A stretch of DNA of 64,000 nt from Bradyrhizobium daqingense (GCF_021044685.1 NZ_CP088014.1:1798001-1862000); one strand, 5' to 3'. Positions 16,506 through 25,999 are shown, counted from the first letter of the stretch. A program made the numbers and translations. Notes: generated from the letters alone by a model not told the origin.

Positions 16506-17801
16506 TTAAACCTTCTGCGAGATGCGGAGCGCCTGGGCGAGATCGTCGATGATGTCGCTTGCCGTCTCGATGCCGACCGAGAGCCGCACCAGCTCCTCGC
16601 CGATGCCGGCGGCCTTGAGCTGCTCGGCATCCATCTGCTGATGCGTGGTCGAGGCGGGGTGGATCACCAGCGACTTGGCGTCGCCGACATTGGCGAGATG
16701 GCTGATCATGCGCAGCTGCTCGATAAATTTGCGGCCCGCGGGCCGGCCGCCCTTGATGCCGAAGGAGACGATGGAGCCGGCGCCGCGCGGCAGCAGCGTC
16801 TTGGCAAGCTGATAGTCCGTGTGATTTTCCAGCGAGGGATGCAGCACCCAGTCGACGGCCTTGTTGGCCTTGAGGGCCTCCAGTACGAGATGCGTGTTCT
16901 GCATATGCCGGTCCATGCGCACGCCGAGCGTCTCGACGCCTTGCAGCAGCTGAAATGCATTGGTCGGCGACAGGCAGGCGCCGAAATCGCGCAGGCCTTC
17001 GGTGCGGGCGCGCATGATGAAAGCCGCGGTACCGAATTGCTCGTCGAAGACGATGCCGTGATAGCCGCCATAGGGCTCGGTCAGCACGCCGAATTTGCCG
17101 GACCCGCGCCAGTCGAACCGGCCGCCGTCGATGATGGCGCCGCCGATCGCGATGCCGTGGCCGCCGATCCATTTGGTCGCCGAATGCATGACGATGTCGG
17201 CCCCGAGCTCGATCGGGCGGCTGAGATAGGGCGTGGCGAAGGTGTTGTCGATCAGCAGCGGTATCTTCGCCTCATGCGCGATCGCCGCGACCTTGGGAAT
17301 GTCGAGGACTTCCAGCCCGGGATTGCCGATGGTCTCGCCGATCACGAGCCTGGTGTTCGGCTTGATCGCGCTGCGGAACGCGTCGAGGTCGCGCGGCTTG
17401 ACGAAGCTCGTGGTGATGCCGAAGCGCGGCAGCGTGTGCGCCAGGAGGTTGATGGTGCCGCCATAGAGCGAGCTCGACGCGACGATGTGGTCGCCGGCAT
17501 TGAGCAGCGTCGCGATGGCCAGATGCAGCGCGGCCATGCCGCTGGCGGTGCAGATCGCGCCGACGCCGCCTTCCAGCGCCGCAAGCCGCTCCTCCAGCAC
17601 ACCCGTGGTCGGATTGGAGATGCGCGTATAGATATGGCCAGCGCGCTCCAAATTGAACAGCGCCGCGGCGTGATCGGAATCCTGGAACACGTAGGAGGTG
17701 GTCTGGAAGATCGGCACCGCCCGGGCGCCGGTTGCGGGATCTGGATGCTGGCCCGCATGCAGGCTCAGGGTCTCGAAGGCAGGCGGTTTCGGCGCGGGCA
17801 T
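16506..17801 (-). CDS. metY: O-acetylhomoserine (thiol)-lyase MetY
   Basis: The 431-residue PLP enzyme of the Cys/Met metabolism family makes homocysteine from O-acetylhomoserine and sulfide. Features are FETLSLHAGQHPDP near the N-terminus, GGTINLLAHTLPRFGI, and the PLP-lysine motif HSATKWIGGHG. The C-terminal LVRLSVGIE is standard. The length fits the O-acetylhomoserine sulfhydrylase branch rather than the shorter cystathionine lyases. ATG 17801 is preferred to an upstream ATG at 17855, which adds an unrelated basic leader. A short TGCCA-CAAAA-TGGCA inverted repeat (17840-17854) lies just upstream. No SAM riboswitch is recognised. Confidence 0.92.
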   Translation of the reverse strand: MPAPKPPAFETLSLHAGQHPDPATGARAVPIFQTTSYVFQDSDHAAALFNLERAGHIYTRISNPTTGVLEERLAALEGGVGAICTASGMAALHLAIATLLNAGDHIVASSSLYGGTINLLAHTLPRFGITTSFVKPRDLDAFRSAIKPNTRLVIGETIGNPGLEVLDIPKVAAIAHEAKIPLLIDNTFATPYLSRPIELGADIVMHSATKWIGGHGIAIGGAIIDGGRFDWRGSGKFGVLTEPYGGYHGIVFDEQFGTAAFIMRARTEGLRDFGACLSPTNAFQLLQGVETLGVRMDRHMQNTHLVLEALKANKAVDWVLHPSLENHTDYQLAKTLLPRGAGSIVSFGIKGGRPAGRKFIEQLRMISHLANVGDAKSLVIHPASTTHQQMDAEQLKAAGIGEELVRLSVGIETASDIIDDLAQALRISQKV

Positions 17802-17882
17802 GCGTGGCCTCGTTGGTCGATCGGTGGAGGTGGTTCTTGTGCCACAAAATGGCATGCGGCGTCAGCCCATTGACAGCGCCGC

Positions 17883-18674
17883 CTAACCTCGGATCGCCTG
17901 CTCGATGATCCCAGCCTCGCGCAGCAATATCTCCGCGACCTCCTGCTCGCGGCGGGGGCCGAGCCTGGTGCGAACGGCGGAGACCGTCATCGCGGCGGCC
18001 GGCCGGCCGTCCGGCGTCTTGATCCAGGTCGAGATCGATTTCGTGCCCTGCACGAGGCCGATCTCCCGCTTGCCGTAGCCCAGCCGTCTTGCGGCCGTCA
18101 CCTCGCCCATCACCGTCGCCACATCGGTCCGGTAGGCTTCGAATCGCTTCTCGTTGGCTGCGACGATTTTGCGCGCGTCCTGTGCCGGCATCGCGGCGAG
18201 GATCGCGACGCCGGCGCTTGAGACGCCGAGCGGCCGGCGCGCGCCGACCTCGATCGACAGCACCTGGATCGGATAGACGCCGATCCTGCGGTCGACGCAC
18301 AGCGTGTCGTTGCCGGTGCGCACCGTCAGGAACAGCGTGTCGCCGATCTCGGTCGAGGCGCGTCGCAGCGACGGATTGGCGGCAACCAGGAGCCGCGACG
18401 GCCGGGGACGCGCGAGCGCCAGCTCCGGCACCTGGTTGCCGATCGCGTAGCGGCCAGTCCGCTCGTGCCGCTCGACGATGCCTTCCTCGATCAGCACGTG
18501 GACGATGCGATGCACGGTCGGGCGGGTGAGGCCCGTGGCCCTAACCACCTCGGCCAGCGGGACGCCGTCTTCGCGCCCTGCGGCCAGAATGCGCAGCACG
18601 GCGAGCGCGCGGCGGATCGCCTGCGCGCCCTCGCGCGGTTCCGTTGCATTGCGAGCGAGTGCCGTTCTGTCCAT
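17883..18674 (-). CDS. IclR-family transcriptional regulator
   Basis: The 263-residue regulator has an N-terminal helix-turn-helix (about residues 18-75) with GVPLAEVVRATGLTRPTVHRIVHVL, and a C-terminal IclR effector domain with GDTLFLTVRTGNDTLCVDR and PLGVSSAGVAILAAM. It is divergent from the catabolic cluster that starts at 18803, so it most likely controls that cluster in response to a pathway aromatic or carboxylate. A palindrome covers its own start codon (18668-18684), which suggests autoregulation. The ATG at 18674 fits the family start better than ATG 18755. Confidence 0.9.
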   Translation of the reverse strand: MDRTALARNATEPREGAQAIRRALAVLRILAAGREDGVPLAEVVRATGLTRPTVHRIVHVLIEEGIVERHERTGRYAIGNQVPELALARPRPSRLLVAANPSLRRASTEIGDTLFLTVRTGNDTLCVDRRIGVYPIQVLSIEVGARRPLGVSSAGVAILAAMPAQDARKIVAANEKRFEAYRTDVATVMGEVTAARRLGYGKREIGLVQGTKSISTWIKTPDGRPAAAMTVSAVRTRLGPRREQEVAEILLREAGIIEQAIRG

Positions 18675-18684
18675 AATATGGACA
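18668..18684. promoter_or_regulatory. Palindromic operator over the iclR start codon
   Basis: TGTCCAT-AAT-ATGGACA is a perfect 7-bp inverted repeat. It includes the regulator start codon and lies 119 bp before the divergent binding-protein gene. The size and symmetry fit a dimeric regulator. Binding by the neighbouring IclR protein is inference. Confidence 0.55.
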
Positions 18685-18802
18685 AGAACGCCACAATTCC
18701 CTCGACAGAACAAGCACGCATTTGAAGATTGCGCCGAGGTCGGATTGCCCCGCACGACGTCAGGGCACCGAAGGAATTTAGAAGCGCTGCTGGGAGGTTA
18801 AC

Positions 18803-19768
18803 ATGAGAATAATCTGGATTGGCATTGCCGCCGTGGCGGCGATGCTGGCGGGGCCCGCCTCTGGGCAGGAATGGCCCGCGCGCAACGTCAAGCTGATCGT
18901 GCCGTATCCGGCCGGCGGCAATGTCGACAGCGCCGCGCGCATCATCGCCGACAAGCTCCAGGAAAAGCTCGGCCAGCCCTTCGTCATCGAGAACAAGGCC
19001 GGCGCCGGCGGCATGATCGCGGGCGAGGCCTTCGCGAAATCCGCGCCCGACGGCTACACGCTGTTCGTCGGCGCCAACGGCCCGGTGCTGTTCGCGACCG
19101 AGATCAACAAGCGCGAGGCCTATAATTGGAAGAAGGACTTCCTGCCGATCTCGACCATCTCGATGACGCCGCTGGTGCTCGAGGTGCATCCCTCGGTACA
19201 GGCGACGAGCTTCAAGGAGTTCATCGACCTCGCCAAGCGCGAGCCCGGCAAGCTGACCATGGCCTCGCCCGGCCCCGGCACCACCAACCACCTGCTCAGC
19301 GAGCTGATGCAGTCGAACCTCGAGCTGCAATGGGTCACGGCGCATTACCGCGGCAACGCGCCGGCGATCAACGATCTGCTCGGCGGCCAGGTGCAGTTCG
19401 CATTCGACCAGCTCACGGTCAGCCTCCAGCACATCAAGGCCGGCCTGTTCCGCCCGCTCGCGGTCACCAGCCCGCACCGCCTGAAGTCGCTGCCTGATGT
19501 GCCGACCTTCGCCGAGCTCGGCTACAAGGATTTCGACGGCCAGACCTTCACCGGCCTGTTCGCGCCCGCGGGCACGCCGGCACCAATCGTCGAGAAGCTG
19601 CACACGACGCTGGTCGCGATCTTGAAGGACCCGGCCATCGCCGACAAGTTCGAGAAGCTCGGCGGCGAAGCGACCGCGATGACGCCCGACGAGTTCAAGG
19701 CCTATCTCGTGCGCGAGGACGCCAAATGGATTCCGGTCGTGCGCAAGGCCAACATCAGGGCTGATTGA
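18803..19768 (+). CDS. Tripartite tricarboxylate transporter (TTT/Bug) substrate-binding protein
   Basis: The 321-residue extracytoplasmic receptor has a signal peptide cleaved near residue 21 (ASG/QE). The family hallmarks are VKLIVPYPAGGNVDSAARIIADKLQEKLGQPFVIENKAGAGG in the N-terminal lobe, GPGTTNHLLSELM, HYRGNAPAINDLLGGQVQFAFD and SLPDVPTFAELGY. It binds a carboxylate, probably the substrate of the following enzymes. No TctA or TctB membrane genes are near, which is common for this expanded family. GGGAGG precedes the start. It is the first gene of the IclR-controlled cluster. Confidence 0.92.
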   Translation: MRIIWIGIAAVAAMLAGPASGQEWPARNVKLIVPYPAGGNVDSAARIIADKLQEKLGQPFVIENKAGAGGMIAGEAFAKSAPDGYTLFVGANGPVLFATEINKREAYNWKKDFLPISTISMTPLVLEVHPSVQATSFKEFIDLAKREPGKLTMASPGPGTTNHLLSELMQSNLELQWVTAHYRGNAPAINDLLGGQVQFAFDQLTVSLQHIKAGLFRPLAVTSPHRLKSLPDVPTFAELGYKDFDGQTFTGLFAPAGTPAPIVEKLHTTLVAILKDPAIADKFEKLGGEATAMTPDEFKAYLVREDAKWIPVVRKANIRAD

Positions 19769-19771
19769 TCG

Positions 19772-20389
19772 ATGCGGATCGACCCCACCGAGCTCGGCGC
19801 GGAGCGCATCTACCGGCTGATGACCGGCATCGTGGTGCCGCGCCCGATCGCTTGGGTCACCAGCCTGTCGCGCAGCGGCGTGCTCAACCTCGCGCCGTTC
19901 AGCGCCTTCACCTTCGTCTCGCAGAAGCCGCCGATGCTGGCCATCAGCGTCGGCCGCAAGGGCGCCGACTACAAGGACACCGCGCACAACATCCTCGATA
20001 CCGAGGAATATGTGATCCACATCGCCGATACGCCGCTGATGAATGCGGTGCACGACTCATCGGTCGAGCATCCGCCTGAAATCAGCGAGGTCGAGCATCT
20101 CGGTCTGGAGACGATGCCCTGCGAGCGCATCAAGGTGCCCAGGCTCGCCGCAGCTCCCGTTGCGATGGAGTGCCGCTTCCGGCAGTGCCTCGAATTCGGC
20201 GATGCCAAGAGCCGGCTCATCGTCGGCGAGGTCGTGATGTTCCACCTGCGCGACGGGCTCGTCAATGACGGCAAGGTCGAGACCAAGGCGCTCGATCCGA
20301 TCGCGCGCATCGGCGGCCCGCGCTACGCCCGGCTCGGCGACATCGTGACGCTCAACACCGTGTTCCAGACGCCCAAATCAAAAGACTGA
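19772..20389 (+). CDS. Flavin reductase family protein
   Basis: The 205-residue FMN-binding split-barrel protein shows VVPRPIAWVTSLSRSGVLNLAPFSAFTFVSQKPPMLAISVG, the usual start of the flavin-reductase-like domain, and later FRQCLEFGDAKSRLIVGEV. Such proteins supply reduced flavin to a two-component monooxygenase or act as oxidoreductases themselves. It starts 3 nt after the binding-protein stop, so the two are in one operon. No partner oxygenase is in the operon; the nearest flavin monooxygenase is the minus-strand gene at 23531-24538. Confidence 0.85.
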   Translation: MRIDPTELGAERIYRLMTGIVVPRPIAWVTSLSRSGVLNLAPFSAFTFVSQKPPMLAISVGRKGADYKDTAHNILDTEEYVIHIADTPLMNAVHDSSVEHPPEISEVEHLGLETMPCERIKVPRLAAAPVAMECRFRQCLEFGDAKSRLIVGEVVMFHLRDGLVNDGKVETKALDPIARIGGPRYARLGDIVTLNTVFQTPKSKD

Positions 20390-20444
20390 GTGCGCGGGCC
20401 GGTCATCCCGCCCAGCCGCCTCGAGATCATCGGAGGAAATGACA

Positions 20445-21305
20445 ATGCGAGTGCTGAGCTATCTCCTGGACGGAGAGCCGCGCTACGGCGCGGCCGTCGA
20501 CGGCGGCGTGGTCGATCTGACCGGGCGCATCGGCCGCGACTATTCCGATGTGAAGGCGCTGATTGCGGCCAACGCCCTCGCCGACGCGCAGGAAGCGGTC
20601 GCCGGGCAAAAGCCGGACCACGCGCTCGACGAGCTCGTCCTGCTGCCGCCGGTGCTGGCGCCGGAAAAGCTCTGGTGCATCGGCGTCAACTACGCCGAGC
20701 GCAATGCGGAATACAAAGACGATTCGGACCTGCCCAAATATCCCAGCCTGTTCGTGCGCAGCATGTCCTCGATGACCGGCTCCGGCCAGCCGCTCGAGAA
20801 GCCCAAGGTTTCCGACCAGCTCGACTACGAAGGCGAGCTCGTCATCGTGATCGGGCAGGGCGGCCGCCACATTCCGCGCGACAAGGCGTGGTCGCACATC
20901 TTCGGCATGACGCTGTGCAATGAGGGCACGATCCGCGACTGGCTGCGCCACGGCAAGTTCAACGTCACGCAGGGCAAGAATTTCGACCGCTCCGGCAGCA
21001 TCGGCCCGTGGATCGTCACGTCGGACGAGCTCGATCCGCGCGGTCCGCACGACATCGTCACGCGCGTCAACGGCGAGGTGCGGCAGCAGGACACCACCGA
21101 GCGGCTGATGTTTCCGTTCGATTTCCTGATCTCCTATCTCTCCACTTTCGCGACGCTGAAGCCCGGCGACATGATCGTGACGGGCACGCCGACGGGCGCG
21201 GGTGCGCGCTTCGATCCGCCGCGCTGGCTCAAGGCGGGTGACGTCGTCGAGGTCGAGTCGAGCCGCATCGGCGTGCTGCGCAACACCGTGGCCGCGGAGC
21301 AATAG
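20445..21305 (+). CDS. Fumarylacetoacetate hydrolase family protein
   Basis: The 286-residue FAH-family enzyme has a metal site at DYEGELVIVIG and TGTPTGAG near the C-terminus. LWCIGVNYAERNAE and PSLFVRSMSSMTGSG are the usual substrate-loop elements. Family members hydrolyse or decarboxylate beta-diketo acids, including the HpaG/HpcE isomerase-decarboxylases of homoprotocatechuate breakdown. With the HpaH-like hydratase next to it, a decarboxylase or isomerase role in a meta-type lower pathway is likely. GGAGG at 20432-20436 selects ATG 20445 over ATG 20439. The next gene starts 3 nt after the stop. Confidence 0.88.
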   Translation: MRVLSYLLDGEPRYGAAVDGGVVDLTGRIGRDYSDVKALIAANALADAQEAVAGQKPDHALDELVLLPPVLAPEKLWCIGVNYAERNAEYKDDSDLPKYPSLFVRSMSSMTGSGQPLEKPKVSDQLDYEGELVIVIGQGGRHIPRDKAWSHIFGMTLCNEGTIRDWLRHGKFNVTQGKNFDRSGSIGPWIVTSDELDPRGPHDIVTRVNGEVRQQDTTERLMFPFDFLISYLSTFATLKPGDMIVTGTPTGAGARFDPPRWLKAGDVVEVESSRIGVLRNTVAAEQ

Positions 21306-21308
21306 ACG

Positions 21309-22112
21309 ATGCTGGATGCCGCCACGATCGAACGCCTCGCCGCGCGCCTCGACGAGGCCGAGCGCACCAAATCGCTGATCCCGATGTTCACGAAGGAATA
21401 TCCCGACTTCGGCATCGAGGATGCCTATGCAATCCAGCGCGCCTGGACCAAGCTTCAGCTCGGGCGCGGCCGCGTCATCAAGGGCCACAAGATCGGCCTG
21501 ACCTCGAAGGCGATGCAGAACGCGGTCGGCATCAACGAGCCCGATTACGGCGTGCTGTTCGCCGACATGTTCTACGCCGACGCGACGCCGATCCCGTTCG
21601 ACCGCTTCCACGCACCGCGGATCGAGGTCGAGCTCGCCTTCGTGCTGAAGGCGCCGCTGCGCGGGCCCGACTGCACCATCTTCGACGTGCTCAACGCCAC
21701 CGACTACGTCACGCCCGCACTCGAAATCCTGGAGACGCGCATGCATCGCGTCGACCCCGAGACGGGCAAGACGCGCAAGGTGATGGACACGATCTCGGAC
21801 AATGCCGCGAATGCGGCGCTGGTGCTCGGCGGAAGGCCGTTCCGCCCCCTGGATGCGGATCTGCGCTGGATCGGCGCGCTGCTGTTCCGCAACGGCGAGG
21901 TTGAGGAAACCGGGCTTGCCGCGGGCGTGCTCAATCACCCGGCGAGCGGCATCGCCTGGCTCGCCAACCGCCTCGCGCCGCATGACGAACATCTCGCGGC
22001 CGGCGAGGTGGTGCTGGCGGGCTCGTTCACGCGCCCGGTCGACATCCGTCGCGGCGACACCTTCCATGCCGATTACGGCGCGTTCGGCTCGGTGTCGTGC
22101 CGGTTCGTTTGA
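21309..22112 (+). CDS. hpaH: 2-oxo-hept-4-ene-1,7-dioate hydratase-like enzyme (HpaH family)
   Basis: The 267-residue hydratase of the MhpD/HpaH/DmpE family adds water to a 2-oxo-alkenoate with a divalent metal. Diagnostic parts are [32 protein letters not shown], the metal-binding [11 protein letters not shown] and [19 protein letters not shown]. The dicarboxylate (HpaH) branch is suggested by the GINEPDYG and [15 protein letters not shown] segments. It is tightly coupled to the FAH gene (3-nt gap). The pathway it serves is uncertain because no upstream dioxygenase is encoded here. Confidence 0.85.
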   Translation: MLDAATIERLAARLDEAERTKSLIPMFTKEYPDFGIEDAYAIQRAWTKLQLGRGRVIKGHKIGLTSKAMQNAVGINEPDYGVLFADMFYADATPIPFDRFHAPRIEVELAFVLKAPLRGPDCTIFDVLNATDYVTPALEILETRMHRVDPETGKTRKVMDTISDNAANAALVLGGRPFRPLDADLRWIGALLFRNGEVEETGLAAGVLNHPASGIAWLANRLAPHDEHLAAGEVVLAGSFTRPVDIRRGDTFHADYGAFGSVSCRFV

Positions 22113-22137
22113 AGCAATAACAAGCAGGGAGCGCACC

Positions 22138-22533
22138 ATGACGGGTCACCAGCGGCGCAGGAGCATCCACATCGGCGGCTTCAAGCACGTCAACCCCATT
22201 CCGAACGCCTGCCGCATCGGCAATCTCGTGATGTCGGGCGTCATCCTCGGCCGCGATCCCGCGACCAATGCGATGCCCGAGAGCCTCGACGCCCAATGCG
22301 CCAACATGTTCGCGCATATGAAGGCGACGGTGGAGGCCGCCGGCGGCACCACCGACGACATCATCAAGATGACGGTGTGGCTGAAGGACCGCTCGCAGCG
22401 CGGGCCCGTCAATGTCGAGTGGCTGAAGATGTTTCCGGACGAGCATTCCCGGCCCGCGCGTCACGCGCTGCCGATGGACAACATGGACGGCGGCGCGCTG
22501 GTGCAGTGCGACTTCACCGCCGTGATCGACTGA
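22138..22533 (+). CDS. RidA/YjgF family protein
   Basis: The 131-residue RidA-family protein has HVNPIPNACRIGNLVMSGVILGRDP at the N-terminus, TTDDIIKMTVWLKD in the middle and RPARHALPMDNMDGGALVQCDFTAVI at the C-terminus. The conserved arginine that binds the carboxylate in imine deaminases is matched by the RPARHAL arginines. Members in catabolic operons often act on enamine or unstable intermediates or as hydrolases. The start ATG 22138 has a GGGAG ribosome site; the frame is open upstream but overlaps the hydratase gene. It is co-oriented and probably co-transcribed with its neighbours. Confidence 0.85.
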   Translation: MTGHQRRRSIHIGGFKHVNPIPNACRIGNLVMSGVILGRDPATNAMPESLDAQCANMFAHMKATVEAAGGTTDDIIKMTVWLKDRSQRGPVNVEWLKMFPDEHSRPARHALPMDNMDGGALVQCDFTAVID

Positions 22534-22545
22534 AGGAGCGCCTGC

Positions 22546-23421
22546 ATGCCGACCTATCTGCCGTTCGATCCCAATCCGCGCCGCCCGGTCAAGGCTCCGC
22601 CGCCGAAGACCATCGACAGCCAGTTTCACGTGCTGGGCCCGATCGAGAAATATCCGGAGCGGCCCGGTGCGGCCTATCGGATGCCGACCGCGACCTGGGA
22701 AGCGGCGCTGCGCATGCACAAGCAGCTCGGCATCGAGCGCGGCATCATCGTGCAAACCACCACTTACGGCGCCGACCATGCCGTCGTGCTCGACGGACTC
22801 AAAGCGATGGGCCCGAACTATCGCGGCTGCGCCAACGCGCTGGTGTTCGCCGAGGCGAACGATTCTTATCTCGCCAGGCTGCATGACGCCGGCGTCCGCG
22901 GCGCCCGCTTCAGCTTCCGCCAGGAGCTCGGCGCGGTGCTGTCGGACGCCGATTTTGCGCGCGCCATCGCCCGCATCCGCGAGCTCGGCTGGTACGCCAA
23001 GATCCAGCCGGAGAAGGACGGCATCATGTCCAGCGTCGCCAAGTACGAGAACCTGGACGTGCCCGTGCTGATCGACCACATGGCGCGCCCTGATCCGGAA
23101 GCCGGCAAGGCCGATCCGAATCTGCGCAAGATGCTGGAGCTGCTCGCCAAGGGCAATTTCTGGGTCATGCTGTCGCTCGGCGAGAAAACCTCAAAAGCCG
23201 GCGCTCCTTACGACGACGTCATCCCGATCGCGCGCGCCTATATCGAGGCCGCGCCCGACCGCTGCGTCTGGGCCAGCGACTGGCCGCATCCGGTCTCGGT
23301 GAAGCAGCCGCCGAACGATGCCGATCTGCTCGAGCTGATGTACCGCTACGCGCCCGACCAGGCCGAGCTGGAGAAGATTCTGGTGCACAATCCGGCCAGG
23401 CTGTTCGGGTTTACGGATTAG
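22546..23421 (+). CDS. Amidohydrolase family protein, 2-pyrone-4,6-dicarboxylate lactonase (LigI)-like
   Basis: The 291-residue TIM-barrel hydrolase of the amidohydrolase-2 superfamily has an early strand TIDSQFHVLGP in place of the classic HxH (here QFH), then RGIIVQTTTYGADH, the PVLIDHMARPDP barrel strand and WASDWPHP, which carries the catalytic Asp. These are features of LigI-type lactonases, which open pyrone or lactone rings. AAGGAG precedes the start. It is the last gene of the cluster, followed by a palindromic repeat and a convergent gene. The exact lactone is unknown. Confidence 0.85.
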   Translation: MPTYLPFDPNPRRPVKAPPPKTIDSQFHVLGPIEKYPERPGAAYRMPTATWEAALRMHKQLGIERGIIVQTTTYGADHAVVLDGLKAMGPNYRGCANALVFAEANDSYLARLHDAGVRGARFSFRQELGAVLSDADFARAIARIRELGWYAKIQPEKDGIMSSVAKYENLDVPVLIDHMARPDPEAGKADPNLRKMLELLAKGNFWVMLSLGEKTSKAGAPYDDVIPIARAYIEAAPDRCVWASDWPHPVSVKQPPNDADLLELMYRYAPDQAELEKILVHNPARLFGFTD

Positions 23422-23432
23422 ACGGCCCCGCC

Positions 23433-23516
23433 GTCATTGCGAAGAGCGAAGCGACGAAGCAATCCAGACTGTTTCCGCGGAGGCAGCCTGGATTGCTTCG
23501 CTTCGCTCGTAATGAC
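23433..23516. repeat. Interspersed palindromic repeat (GTCATTGCGA family)
   Basis: GTCATTGCGAAGAGCGAAGC at the left is mirrored by GCTTCGCTCGTAATGAC at the right, with AGCAATCCAG/CTGGATTGCT inside. It is the same family as 51142-51224. It separates two convergent genes. Confidence 0.8.
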
Positions 23517-23530
23517 AAGCACGATCCCGC

Positions 23531-24538
<1,008 letters not shown>

Positions 24539-24751
24539 GTGGGAAACCTGACGTGAGGGGATCTGCGCGGCGAGGCGCGTAAGGACACATGTAGTGTCAG
24601 GAAGACACTCTCGCTTGAAGGTTCGGACAGCCCCCGTCCCCGTTCACAACACTGTTATTGCGACCCTTGGCGCCCTTCGTCGCAACTGGGCGTTTTGCGC
24701 CTGTTGTTGTAGCCTGCGGAGGCAGCCGCAGGGGTGCCAGGAGGAACCGAC

Positions 24752-25252
24752 ATGACCACGGTATTCAACCGCCGCAATCTCCTCGTCGCCGGCGGCTCCG
24801 TCCTCGCAACCGGCGTCTTGGCATCCGCCGTTCCCGGCCTCTTGTTGCCCGCCCGTGCGGCAGGCCTCGCGCCGACCGAAACGATGTCGGGTGGAGCGAA
24901 CAACTATCGAAAGGGCGCGGCGATCGTGGAGCGGATCGGCAAGGGCGGCTTCTGGATGAGCGGCACCGTCCGCCGTGCCGGCGATGGCGCGCCGCTCTCC
25001 GGCCAGCGCATCCAGATCTGGGCGCACACGGTGGAAGGGCAGGAGCACGAGCCGCAGAGCCACGGCGCCACGCTCACCGACAAGGACGGCAAGTTCCGGC
25101 TCGAAATGCCGCAGATCATTCCCATCTTCGGCCAGCCGCACGGCCACCTCGCCTATGACAGCGGCGAGTTCAAGACGGTGTTCCTGCGGCCGGTGATGCG
25201 CAGCGCAAAGGAAACCAGCCTCGAGGCGCACTTCGTGCTGCAGCCGGCCTGA
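24752..25252 (+). CDS. Tat-exported intradiol ring-cleavage dioxygenase-like protein
   Basis: The 166-residue protein has a twin-arginine signal (NRRNLLVAGG at residues 5-14) and a likely cleavage after ARA near residue 31. The mature part follows the intradiol dioxygenase core: SGQRIQIWAHTVEG, TLTDKDGKFRLEMP and GQPHGHLAY, where the HGH matches the two iron-binding histidines. The two iron-binding tyrosines expected before and inside the GxY-type loops are not seen, so ring cleavage is doubtful. AGGAGGA selects ATG 24752. It is followed 12 nt later by a heme-type membrane protein, so the pair probably works together at the membrane. Confidence 0.75.
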   Translation: MTTVFNRRNLLVAGGSVLATGVLASAVPGLLLPARAAGLAPTETMSGGANNYRKGAAIVERIGKGGFWMSGTVRRAGDGAPLSGQRIQIWAHTVEGQEHEPQSHGATLTDKDGKFRLEMPQIIPIFGQPHGHLAYDSGEFKTVFLRPVMRSAKETSLEAHFVLQPA

Positions 25253-25264
25253 TCGGGCCAGCGA

Positions 25265-25894
25265 ATGACGGGGTGGAGTTCGGCGCGGGGGATCCTGATC
25301 TGGGTCGCCCTTGCCTTGGCCATCGGCGTGCCGGTCGCGCTGGCTGCGACCAGCGAGCAGCTCGCTTGGCGCGGTCCGGTCTACATCCTCGCCGGCTTCG
25401 CCGGGATCATCGCCCTCGGTCTCGTGCTGATGCAGCCGCTGCTGATCGGCGGATATCTGCCGGGCCTGTCGGCCTATCGCGGCCGGCGCGCCCATCACTG
25501 GATCGGCGGCACGCTGGTGCTGGCTGTGGTGATCCACGTCGCCGGCCTCTGGATCACCAGCCCGCCCGACATGATCGATGCGCTGACCTATGCATCGCCG
25601 ACCCCGTTCTCCCCCTTCGGCGTCACCGCGATGTGGGCCATCTTCATCGTCGCGCTTCTGGCGCTCCTGCGCCGGCGATTGGGCCTGCGGCTGCGAACCT
25701 GGCGCATCATCCATATTCCGCTTGCCATCGTCATCGTCGCAGGCAGCGTGGTCCATTGCCTCTTGATCGAGGGGACGATGGAGACGATCTCGAAAGCGGC
25801 ACTGTGCGTGCTGGTGGTTATGGCGGCCGCAAAGGTGATGGCCGATCTTTGGCGGAGGCGGACGCTCCGCGGCGAGGGTGTCGCACGGCAGTAG
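25265..25894 (+). CDS. Ferric reductase-like transmembrane protein
   Basis: The 209-residue integral membrane protein has about six helices, the first near residues 9-28. Histidines in HHWIGGTLVLAVVIHVAGLW and in RIIHIPLAIVIVAGSVVHCLL are arranged in pairs on consecutive helices, as in heme-b ferric reductase, YedZ and NOX-type domains. No FAD or NAD domain is attached, so electrons would come from a partner. It follows the Tat-exported dioxygenase-like gene by 12 nt in the same direction. Confidence 0.82.
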   Translation: MTGWSSARGILIWVALALAIGVPVALAATSEQLAWRGPVYILAGFAGIIALGLVLMQPLLIGGYLPGLSAYRGRRAHHWIGGTLVLAVVIHVAGLWITSPPDMIDALTYASPTPFSPFGVTAMWAIFIVALLALLRRRLGLRLRTWRIIHIPLAIVIVAGSVVHCLLIEGTMETISKAALCVLVVMAAAKVMADLWRRRTLRGEGVARQ

Positions 25895-25999
25895 AGTAGG
25901 CCAATGCGGGCCAAGGTCCACCAGACACTTTCCCGATCCCAACCTTTGTGCGCAGAATGAGCGCGTCAAGGATCGTCATCGGGCCGGGAGGATCTCGAC

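Noticed and set aside
16215..17873. Long plus-strand open frame of about 550 codons
   Set aside because: It is the antisense shadow of the minus-strand hydrolase and metY genes and has no domain or ribosome site. High-GC genomes give such frames routinely.
17802..17882. SAM-II riboswitch upstream of metY
   Set aside because: The stretch lacks the expected CTAAA-type pseudoknot segment and the rest of the consensus. Only a short TGCCA/TGGCA inverted repeat is present.
20427..22139. Minus-strand open frame of 570 codons across FAH and hydratase genes
   Set aside because: The plus-strand genes have clear family motifs and ribosome sites, so the minus frame is a composition artefact.
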